DNA of 45,437 nt from Candidatus Rokuibacteriota bacterium (GTDB lineage Bacteria > Methylomirabilota > Methylomirabilia > Rokubacteriales > CSP1-6): contig JAHFDN010000024.1 in the NCBI GenBank assembly GCA_023248995.1, positions 1 to 45,437 of the forward strand, read 5' to 3'. A program made the position numbers and the translations under genes. The notes beneath the pieces were generated by a model. It was not told where the DNA came from and did no database searches. It worked only from the letters and a program-made list of their open reading frames with translations. Of the stretch, positions 15,106-21,975 are shown in pieces; the stretch's first letter is position 1, and each line of letters begins with the position of its first letter.

Positions 15106-15901
15106 GACCATGAAGCGACTGATCCGGAATTCCATTCTCTTGGTGCTCGGGAGCGCGATGACGGGATGCGCGACCTCGCCGCAGCCGTTCGTGTACGGCT
15201 ATCCGACACGAGGGCAGGGCGCGGAGCAGGTGAGCCGCGATCAGGCCGAGTGCCAGGCGTGGGCGAAGCAACAGACGGGTTTCGACCCTGCGATGGATAC
15301 GGCCAAAGGTGCCGGCGTCGGGGCGGCCGTCGGCGCCCTAGGCGGCGCGGCCGCAGGCGCGGCCATTGGTGCTGCAAGCGGGAGTCCCGGCAAGGGTGCA
15401 GCCATCGGGGCGGTGGCCGGCGGGCTTGGCGGCGCGGGGGTCGGTGCTGCCGTGGGATACGCAAGGAGCAAGGAGGGATACGACAAGGCCTATGCGGCGT
15501 GTTTGTCCGCACACGGCTACGCGGTGGCGAGCCGAGGGGTCGAGCAGCCCCAAGCCGCCGCGCCTCCCCCTCCTGTCGCGGTCGCACCGCCACCAGTCGT
15601 CATCCAGACCCCACCGCAGCTCGTGGTCGTCCCGGGAACGCCGGTCTATTACGCCCCCGGGGTCAACTTCAACTACTTCGTGTACGGTGGACGGAATTAC
15701 CTCTTTCACAATGGAGCGTGGTTTTACGCCGCGACCTATGGCGGTCCCTGGGCATACGTCGCTGTAGAGCACGTGCCCCAGCCGGTCCTTGCTGTGCCGG
15801 TGGAGTACTACAAGGTGCCGCCGGGCCACTGGAAGAGGCCTGGCCCACCGCCATGGGCCGGTCACGGGCGGGGAAAGAAGCACGACCGGGACGACGACTA
15901 G
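15098..15901 (+). CDS. Glycine-zipper lipoprotein with the same Tyr/Pro/Gly-rich C-terminal domain
   Basis: A lipobox (MTGC) is followed by a short N-terminal part with QAECQAWAKQ. A glycine-zipper membrane segment of about 55 residues follows (GAGVGAAVGALGGAAAGAAI and GAIGAVAGGL-type repeats), then a Pro-rich linker and the aromatic domain shared with the upstream protein (VPGTPVYYAPGVNFNYFVYG ... VEYYKVPPGHWKRPGPPPWA). ATG 15098 overlaps the upstream stop by eight bases; ATG 15110 is an alternative. Glycine zippers are typical of outer-membrane lipoproteins such as the Rcs-linked SlyB/OsmB group. Its TAG stop is formed by the CTAG end of MITE copy 2. Confidence 0.78.
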   Translation: MTRTMKRLIRNSILLVLGSAMTGCATSPQPFVYGYPTRGQGAEQVSRDQAECQAWAKQQTGFDPAMDTAKGAGVGAAVGALGGAAAGAAIGAASGSPGKGAAIGAVAGGLGGAGVGAAVGYARSKEGYDKAYAACLSAHGYAVASRGVEQPQAAAPPPPVAVAPPPVVIQTPPQLVVVPGTPVYYAPGVNFNYFVYGGRNYLFHNGAWFYAATYGGPWAYVAVEHVPQPVLAVPVEYYKVPPGHWKRPGPPPWAGHGRGKKHDRDDD

Positions 15902-16133
15902 TGTTGTGTCCGGAAAGTCATGTTAACGAGAGCTGAAGGGCCAGCGGGTGGCGCAGCGAGCGGGGGGCCCCGCGGCGCGGAGCGGACCGCCTCTGGGCTG
16001 TCGGCGTTCGGCATGAGCAGATGCGGCGGAGAAAAGACGCCGGCCACGCGGGAGCGAGCACCGTGGGGCTGCTCGCGGCGACAGGCCCTGCTGGCCATCC
16101 TAACAGAACGTGACTTACGGGACGGAACACTAG
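15898..16133. mobile_element. IS630-like MITE, copy 2 (236 bp, inverted relative to copy 1)
   Basis: Bounded by CTAG at 15898-15901 and 16130-16133. The ends, read inward, are CTAGTGTTGTGTCCGGAAAG and CTAGTGTTCCGTCCCGTAAG. The interior matches copy 1 in inverted orientation with about 50 extra bases near 15990-16045. There is no transposase. It lies exactly between two convergent genes, and its two CTAG ends supply both stop codons (TAG on each strand): that of the glycine-zipper lipoprotein and that of the HMG-CoA-reductase-like gene. Confidence 0.82.
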
Positions 16134-17425
16134 CACGGTCGCACCTGGGGTGACTTCCGTCTCCCGTATTTCACGTGGGCCTGGGTGAACTCGCCCGAGG
16201 CCAACGCCGCGATGAGCGAGATCTCTCCGGCGAGCACGGCGACCGCGCAAATTTCGGCGAACTTTTTCGACGTGCCGTCTCCCGTACATCCCAGCATGCG
16301 AAGGCACTCGCGCGCCGTGGGCAGGTCGGTCCCACCCCCAACGGTTCCGACGATGAGGTTTGGGAGCGAAACGGAGACGTACAGGTCACCGGTGTCAGCG
16401 AGGTCGACCCGCGTGAACCCCACGGAAGCCTCGGACACGCAGGCCACGTCCTGACCGCACGCAATGAAGGTGGCGGCGAGGGCGTTCGCGTACTGGCCCT
16501 GCGCGCCGATGGATCCACTCCACGCGCCGGCGACCATCGCGGTCTTCCAGTATTCCAGCATCATCTCGGGCGTGGTCCGGAACGTTCCGACCAAGAGCTC
16601 GCGTAGGACGACGACCTCGGCGGAGACGTTCTTGCCCCGAACCGATTGGAGCGACGCGGACGTGGCCTTTTTGTCGCCAGACAGGTTGCCTTCGACGAAC
16701 CAATAGCGGGGTAGAACGGGCGACTGGGCAGCGATGTACCGGCAGATCGCCTCGGAGGCGACGGTGACCGTATTCTGCCCCGCGGCATCCCCCGTCGTGT
16801 ATCCGAGATCGAGGTACACCTGATTGCCGAGCACGGTTGGGCGCACGTCTTCGAGCTGACCGTGGCGGGTGGTGGTGCGGACGATGGCTCTGAACGCCTC
16901 CAGCTGGCTCGTCGCCCAGGCCACGAAGCGCACAGCGTCGGCGAGGCTCTGGAACTGGAAGGCGGGAGCCCGGGAGACGCGATCGGCCAGGCAGAGCGCG
17001 GTCGCGCCGCCACTCAGCGTGATGATCTTCGCCCCGCGGTTATACGAGGCGATCAGGGCGCCTTCGGTCGTGGCGAAGGGCACGTAGAAGTCACCCTTCG
17101 CGTGGTCTCCGTGAATTCGGACAGGACCGATGACCCCCACGGGAACCTGCGCCACGCCGATGAAGTTTTCGATGCACTCCTGATAGACCTGCGGGTCCTC
17201 GACCCGCCTCAGCCCGGTCACGTAGTCGAGCGTGATGCCGTGCTGTGCCAGGAGCCTAACCCTCTCGGCCAGCCCGTCGTGACCCGAAGGCTCGTCGCGG
17301 GGGATGCCGCCTGGCCGGCAGCGCTCCGAAGGCCGATCAGGGTCGGGTCCCGAGGCCGTGTTGGCAGGAGGGGCACGGCGGGCGCTCGAGGTTGGGGAGC
17401 CGGTGCGGTCTATAGTCGGTGTCAT
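16130..17425 (-). CDS. HMG-CoA reductase-like enzyme
   Basis: The 431-residue protein has the full set of class I-type landmarks. ENFIGVAQVPVGVIGPV is at 86-102. Catalytic Glu121 lies in TTEGA, Lys252 in SGDKKA, Asp326 in CGQD, and His417 in QAHVKYGR. The nucleotide-site region reads GDAAGQNT, and the C-terminal LPNLIVGTVGGG is also typical. HMG-CoA reductases use NAD(P)H to reduce the thioester to mevalonate. The usual GQDxAQNVESS region reads GQDVACVSEAS here, so the acyl substrate may differ. The first 50 residues are a disordered extension. It is the last gene of the operon, overlaps the ligase gene by ATGA, and has GGGAGG upstream. Its TAG stop comes from MITE copy 2. Mevalonate synthesis or reduction of another acyl-CoA made by the neighbouring ligase are both possible. 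Confidence 0.85.
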   Translation of the reverse strand: MTPTIDRTGSPTSSARRAPPANTASGPDPDRPSERCRPGGIPRDEPSGHDGLAERVRLLAQHGITLDYVTGLRRVEDPQVYQECIENFIGVAQVPVGVIGPVRIHGDHAKGDFYVPFATTEGALIASYNRGAKIITLSGGATALCLADRVSRAPAFQFQSLADAVRFVAWATSQLEAFRAIVRTTTRHGQLEDVRPTVLGNQVYLDLGYTTGDAAGQNTVTVASEAICRYIAAQSPVLPRYWFVEGNLSGDKKATSASLQSVRGKNVSAEVVVLRELLVGTFRTTPEMMLEYWKTAMVAGAWSGSIGAQGQYANALAATFIACGQDVACVSEASVGFTRVDLADTGDLYVSVSLPNLIVGTVGGGTDLPTARECLRMLGCTGDGTSKKFAEICAVAVLAGEISLIAALASGEFTQAHVKYGRRKSPQVRPC

Positions 17426-19092
17426 GGGGTTCCTCCCGTCCCGGGGTGGGGGTCGGACGTCAAGGGGATGATGCGAAAGGGCGGGGGTTCGACGAAAGGC
17501 CAGAGCGCGCCGGCGGCGGCCGTGTCCAAGCGCTTCCGCAGGGCGGGGTAGTCGATCTTGGCGTTATGCCGCGAGTCGACCGGAATGCGCCGGTGCACCT
17601 GGACCTCGTCGATCCGAGCCCCGGCCGCGCGCTCCTTGACGAAGTCCAGGTCCGCGCCCGTCCAGCCGTCGTAGAACTCGACCGCGAGGATTCGGCGGCC
17701 GCGCTGCGCGACGACCGCCATACGCCGGATGGTCGGATTCGGGTACACGGCGCATTCCACCGCAAAGGGGTAGAGGGTGCCGTGCCGGTCCTCGATGCGC
17801 GCGGCACAGCGGCCGAGCAACCAGAGCCGACCTCGATCGTCCACGTAGCCGGCATCTCCCGTCCGGTGCCAGGTGGTCCCGTTCACGGTGAACTTGGTTT
17901 CTTCGTCGCCGCGTCCGCCCAGGTAGCCACGCAGGACGTGGTCGCCGCTGACCACGATTTCGCCGACCTCCTTGGCGGCGAGGCAGGTTGCCTCGAACTC
18001 CGCCTGCGTGTATGGCCCGAGGGGCGTGCCCCAGCGGTCGGGGAGGATCCTCAGGTGGGTGCCCGGCACCGGCGGGCCCGCCAGGAGGCCCGAGCCGGCC
18101 AGTATGGCCGCGCGATCCTCGGGGCCGATGGCGTGCTCGGCGACGTGCGCGATGGGCTCGGCTTCCGTGGAGCCGTAGATGGCCGTGATCTCCGCCTCCG
18201 GCGCCACGCGCTGGAGCCGATCGAGGAGGCCCGGGGAGACCGGCCCGCCGCCGGTGAATATTTTCCTGAGGCTGGGGAACGTCCGCCCGTGCCGGGCGCA
18301 ATGGGCCGCCAGGCGCTCGAGAAACGCGGGCGAGGCGATGGCGCGGGTCGGTCGGTGGGCATCGATCTGGGCCGCGACCGGCGCGGGATCGATCGCACCC
18401 GGCTGGCGGAGGTCGGCGTCAGGAATCAGGCTGGTGACGCCGGACGCCAGGTTGGCCAGGACGAAGATGGGTAGCGCGACCAGATCCACCTCCCCGGCGG
18501 CCAGGTGCAGGGTCCGTTCGATCACCCGGTGCTGGGCCAGGAGGAAACCATGCGTGCGAATCGCCGCCTTCGGGACGCCGGTGCTGCCGCTGGTGAAGGT
18601 GAGCAAGGCAGGGGCGTCGGGCGGGCGAGGCTCGGGAGACCCGTACGGCGAGAGAGCATGCGCCCGGCCTAGGGACACCGCGCCCACCATCGGCCAGCCG
18701 ACTGAAAACTTCTGAGGAATGTGGCGGAGGGTCGGAGAGAAAAGCCGCAGCAGATGTGCCCGGGGGCTCGCGATCAGTGCCCGGGGAGGCGTGAGGGCAC
18801 AGCAGCGCTCGATGTGCTCGCTGCCGGCCGAGGGATCGGCGAACATGGCCGTCAACCCGAGGCGGAAGACGGCAAGAAGGGCCACGTAGAGGTCGATCGA
18901 CATGGGGTGAAAGATCAGCGCGGCCTCTCCGGCGCGCAAGCCGGTCCGGTCCAGCAGATGGGCCACGCGGCCCGAGGCCGCCTCCAGGCCGGCGAAGGTG
19001 AGGGCGCGGCTCCTGCCGTGGCGCGTCTCGATAAGCGCCACCGCCTCGGGGCGCGTCTCAGCCTGGGCCCTCAGGACCTCCGCGATGTTCAT
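17422..19092 (-). CDS. AMP-forming acyl ligase, OleC-like
   Basis: The 556-residue adenylating enzyme has the P-loop-like motif LLTFTSGSTGVPKAAIRTH (about 163-181), YGSTEAEPI, RTGDAGYVDDRGRLWLLG and a C-terminal lysine in HNAKIDY (K512). These are the markers of the acyl-CoA synthetase/adenylation superfamily. The segment FRLGLTAMFADPSAG and the ALIASPRAHLLR motif resemble OleC, the beta-lactone synthetase of olefin synthesis, more than ordinary fatty acyl-CoA ligases. No OleA thiolase, OleB or OleD is in the window, so a role as an acid activator for this operon is more likely. It overlaps its neighbours by ATGA on both sides. Confidence 0.85.
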   Translation of the reverse strand: MNIAEVLRAQAETRPEAVALIETRHGRSRALTFAGLEAASGRVAHLLDRTGLRAGEAALIFHPMSIDLYVALLAVFRLGLTAMFADPSAGSEHIERCCALTPPRALIASPRAHLLRLFSPTLRHIPQKFSVGWPMVGAVSLGRAHALSPYGSPEPRPPDAPALLTFTSGSTGVPKAAIRTHGFLLAQHRVIERTLHLAAGEVDLVALPIFVLANLASGVTSLIPDADLRQPGAIDPAPVAAQIDAHRPTRAIASPAFLERLAAHCARHGRTFPSLRKIFTGGGPVSPGLLDRLQRVAPEAEITAIYGSTEAEPIAHVAEHAIGPEDRAAILAGSGLLAGPPVPGTHLRILPDRWGTPLGPYTQAEFEATCLAAKEVGEIVVSGDHVLRGYLGGRGDEETKFTVNGTTWHRTGDAGYVDDRGRLWLLGRCAARIEDRHGTLYPFAVECAVYPNPTIRRMAVVAQRGRRILAVEFYDGWTGADLDFVKERAAGARIDEVQVHRRIPVDSRHNAKIDYPALRKRLDTAAAGALWPFVEPPPFRIIPLTSDPHPGTGGTP

Positions 19093-20066
19093 GGAGCCAG
19101 GGTCCTGGCGAATACGGCGTACCGGCGGATCGGCCGGGTGGAGTGGCGGCTGATCCTGGCCGAGGCGTTGGCCTCGTGCATGAGGGCGTGGATCACCCGC
19201 GCGTAGCCCAGCTCCCGGGAGACCTCGTGGCAGCGGGCGATCAAGAGGCTACCGAGGCCGCCCCCCGCGCTCTCGGGCAGGACCGCCAGGCTCTTGATGA
19301 TCACCGTATCGACCAGCTGTCCCCTGGACTCCTGGAGCCGGTCGGGAATGGCGAAGAGGAAGCCGATGGCTCGACCGCGCTCCTCGGCGATGAGAACCAG
19401 CTCTGGCCGCACGCAAGGCAGCAGGGGCTTGTACTGGGCGAGGAATTCGGCTTCGGCGATCGGCGTGTAGAGCAGGTTGCCGCGAAAGGCAGCGCTCGAC
19501 ACCCCGTAGATGCGCCGCAGCTCCTCCTCGGGCCGCGCGGGATCGAAGGCGCGGATGCGGACACCCTTGGCGGCGAGACGCCCGCCGAGCTCGGCGGTGC
19601 GGGGATCCGATCGGCCCAGGTCCGTGGTCACAGTCGACAAGTATTGGGCCAGGGGCGTGAAGCCGATTGCGAGAAAGTGCGCTGGCCAGTCGTCGGGATT
19701 GTCAGGTTCCAGGAAGAAGACCGGCTCGTTCCCGCGCTCGACAATCAGCCGGTAGCGCCGCCAGGTGCTCCCGTCCACGGGGGCGACGGCCAGGGTAGAG
19801 CCTCCTCCGGCCAGTTCCCGGCACGCGTGCTCGAGGAGCCGCTGGGCGGCGGGCGCGTGGCGGGCGGCGTAATGGCCGATGAGTCCCACCCGGTGGCCGG
19901 GAAGGGACGGGGTGCGGCGCCACCAGAGGGAGCATTCGGCCAGGACCTGGCCGTTCTGGCCGACCAGGCTCCAGTGGGCGTCGGCGCCGTCTCGGCCCGG
20001 GTCCGGGTCAGAGACCAGCAGGTGCCGCTGCTGCTGGGAGGGGACCAGGTCGATCGCGTGCGCCAT
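19089..20066 (-). CDS. GNAT-family acyltransferase
   Basis: I choose ATG 20066 (GGAG six bases upstream; MAHAIDLVPS) over ATG 20102, giving 325 residues. The C-terminal 130 residues hold the GNAT acetyl-CoA site: IIKSLAVLPESAGGGLGSLL followed by HEVSRELGYARVIHALMHEA. The N-terminal half is less conserved and may be a degenerate second GNAT domain, a common arrangement. It would transfer an acyl group from CoA to an amine; in this operon the aminocarboxypropyl group added by the BtaA-like enzyme is an attractive but unproven target. It ends in an ATGA overlap with the ligase gene. Confidence 0.75.
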   Translation of the reverse strand: MAHAIDLVPSQQQRHLLVSDPDPGRDGADAHWSLVGQNGQVLAECSLWWRRTPSLPGHRVGLIGHYAARHAPAAQRLLEHACRELAGGGSTLAVAPVDGSTWRRYRLIVERGNEPVFFLEPDNPDDWPAHFLAIGFTPLAQYLSTVTTDLGRSDPRTAELGGRLAAKGVRIRAFDPARPEEELRRIYGVSSAAFRGNLLYTPIAEAEFLAQYKPLLPCVRPELVLIAEERGRAIGFLFAIPDRLQESRGQLVDTVIIKSLAVLPESAGGGLGSLLIARCHEVSRELGYARVIHALMHEANASARISRHSTRPIRRYAVFARTLAP

Positions 20067-20083
20067 GGTGCTCTCCACAAGCG

Positions 20084-20878
20084 TCAGAACCGAGAACTCC
20101 ACGCTCTGCCAGCGCCCACCTGCCGGACGGGACCAAGGAACAGCAGGGCCACCAGGAGGGTCCCGCCGGTGAGGCCCAGTCCGAGAGCCTGCCCGGCCAC
20201 ATCCAGCGCGAGCAGGGTTCGCAGGAGCGCGAAGGCTCCCAGGGGGACGAGCAGGTTGTCCAGGCCGCGTCGGGCAAGGGCTTCGATGAGCGTGGCGCCC
20301 AGGGCCACCGCGAGGGCGATCAGCAGGCTTTCGACGCGGCCGGTCTCAGAGAAGAGCAGCAGCGGCAGATGTGTGGAGAGAAACGCGGCGATAAGGAACG
20401 CCGCCGATCCTTCCACGCTCTTCCGGCCATCCGGGGGGCCGTACACCAGTAGGCCGTAGCGAGTGCCGATCAGGGCAGCCGCCGCATCGGCCAGGCTCAG
20501 GATGAGCACCGGGACGCAGAACAGGAGCGGATCGTTGGTTGAGAGCAGGAAGACCGCGCAGATCCCCAGGGGGAAGTAGATCTCGCCGTGGGAGGGGCGG
20601 CTCACGCCGTCGATGGCGCCGCCGAGGACGCGCTGCAGCGCCGGGGACCGGCGGAGCGCGAGGAGGCCCGGGACGAACAGGCCGGCCAGGACGATGACCG
20701 GCCACGGGGCCGAGAAGAGCCACGGGAAGGGGAGGGTCGCCATCCCCATCCCCACGTGGAGGAGCTTCCGCACCATCTCCGGCGGGGCGGAGCAGGCACG
20801 CCGGTACGTCCGCAAGCCTCCCATCAGCGCGACGAAGGCGGTGACGACCAACCCCACGCCGATCCACGCGCTCAGCAT
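20084..20878 (-). CDS. Polyprenol/phytol kinase-like CTP-dependent membrane enzyme
   Basis: The 264-residue protein starts at ATG 20878, overlapping the upstream stop by one base (TGATG). A longer open frame exists upstream but is out-of-frame DNA of the neighbouring gene. It has about seven membrane helices and the hallmarks of the dolichol kinase/DGK1/VTE5 group: RKLLHVGMG (37-45), ADAAAALIG (130-138) and GRKSVEGS (151-158). Family members phosphorylate lipid alcohols (dolichol, diacylglycerol, phytol) with CTP. Annotation as phosphatidate cytidylyltransferase is common for such sequences but less fitting. Beside a UbiA prenyltransferase it suggests activation or recycling of a prenyl alcohol. 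Confidence 0.83.
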   Translation of the reverse strand: MLSAWIGVGLVVTAFVALMGGLRTYRRACSAPPEMVRKLLHVGMGMATLPFPWLFSAPWPVIVLAGLFVPGLLALRRSPALQRVLGGAIDGVSRPSHGEIYFPLGICAVFLLSTNDPLLFCVPVLILSLADAAAALIGTRYGLLVYGPPDGRKSVEGSAAFLIAAFLSTHLPLLLFSETGRVESLLIALAVALGATLIEALARRGLDNLLVPLGAFALLRTLLALDVAGQALGLGLTGGTLLVALLFLGPVRQVGAGRAWSSRF

Positions 20879-21975
20879 CAGACGATCTCCTCCACGACGA
20901 AGGCGCCGTAGAAGAACGTCTTGTCCACCGCGTGAAGCCGGTCCGCTAGCGCCTTCAAGGGGCGCAACTGATCCGCCAGGTAGTCCGGTCTGTGCCGGTC
21001 GGCGAAGAGGTTCCAGTACGCCATGCGGCCGCCGGACCGGCCGGCTCGGGCCAGGCGCTCGAGGAGCCGGTGGTAGTGCTCCAGCGACACATACTCGAAG
21101 ACGTCGCTCAGGTTGTAGCGGTCGATCTCGCCCTCCTCCAGGCGGTCCGCGACCTCTTCGAGGGAGGCACAGCGCCACTCGAGGCGGTCGAGGTGGGCGC
21201 GAATCGCATCGAAATTCTCCATGCGGAGGGCAAAGGGCAACGCCACACCGTATGTCCCGGTCAGGATCCAGTGCACGTAGGCGTTCTGGGACGGATCCAG
21301 CTCGGTCAGCGCGTGGCGGCTCCGCGCCAGGAGCCGCCCGGCGACGCCTCCGTTCACATACAGAAAGAAGGAAGGGTCGCGCCCTGCCCGGCCCAGAACC
21401 AAGCGCGAGAAGAAGACGCGGAACAGGAGCCGCCAGCGCCAGGTGTCCCACTCCCCGGCGTAGAACGCTTCGCGCTGGCCGCTCGGCCCCCCTCGCAAGA
21501 GACGCTCGATGCGCGCCCGCGGATGGGCCAGGGGAAGGACGAGGCGCCGGAACAGGTCGAGGTAGTGCTCGAACTTTCCGCCGGTGCCGAGGCCGTGGGC
21601 GATGGTTGCGGGCTGGCCATCCCAGAACCTCCGCGCCTGAGGCGAGAGCAGGCTGCGGCAGCGCCCGTAGAGATCCGGCCGACGCCGGCTCGGACGGACG
21701 CCCATCAGCTCCAGCAGCTGCCCGTGCGCAAGCACGCGGTAGGCGGCGACGCGCAGTTCCAGGGAGGCGATCTGGGCCGGGCTCAGGTCCACGGCGAGGA
21801 CCTTCTCGGGGCCACGGCTAAGGAGCGCGAGGGTGTTGTCGCCGGCGGAGGCGACGGACAGGCAGCGGTCTCCGGGACGGACGTCCAGCGCCTCGAGCAG
21901 GATGTCGGCGTCTTCCCAGCACTGGGCGTAGCGGAGGCGTGAGAAGTCCGCGCGGCGGGGCAGGTCAGGCTGCAC
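20878..21975 (-). CDS. DUF3419/BtaA-like S-adenosylmethionine:lipid aminocarboxypropyl transferase
   Basis: GTG 21975 gives 365 residues and overlaps the end of the PEP-enzyme gene. The sequence shows LRYAQCWEDADILLEAL, a Rossmann-type SAM site (CLSVASAGDNTLALL, VLAVDLSPAQIASLELR), and the conserved SDVFEYVS segment near the C-terminus. These are features of DUF3419, whose best known member BtaA moves the 3-amino-3-carboxypropyl group of SAM to diacylglycerol in betaine-lipid synthesis. No BtaB methyltransferase follows, so a betaine lipid is not supported. A related ether-type head group on some lipid alcohol is the simplest reading; the acceptor is unknown. Confidence 0.83.
   Translation of the reverse strand: MQPDLPRRADFSRLRYAQCWEDADILLEALDVRPGDRCLSVASAGDNTLALLSRGPEKVLAVDLSPAQIASLELRVAAYRVLAHGQLLELMGVRPSRRRPDLYGRCRSLLSPQARRFWDGQPATIAHGLGTGGKFEHYLDLFRRLVLPLAHPRARIERLLRGGPSGQREAFYAGEWDTWRWRLLFRVFFSRLVLGRAGRDPSFFLYVNGGVAGRLLARSRHALTELDPSQNAYVHWILTGTYGVALPFALRMENFDAIRAHLDRLEWRCASLEEVADRLEEGEIDRYNLSDVFEYVSLEHYHRLLERLARAGRSGGRMAYWNLFADRHRPDYLADQLRPLKALADRLHAVDKTFFYGAFVVEEIV

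Noticed and set aside
20084-21451. A 455-residue protein extending the polyprenol-kinase-like gene upstream
   Set aside because: The first 190 residues are Arg/Pro/Gly-rich out-of-frame DNA of the DUF3419 gene; the membrane domain starts at ATG 20878 at a TGATG overlap.
20878-21975. Betaine-lipid synthesis operon
   Set aside because: The BtaA-like enzyme is present but no BtaB-type N-methyltransferase is found in the operon.
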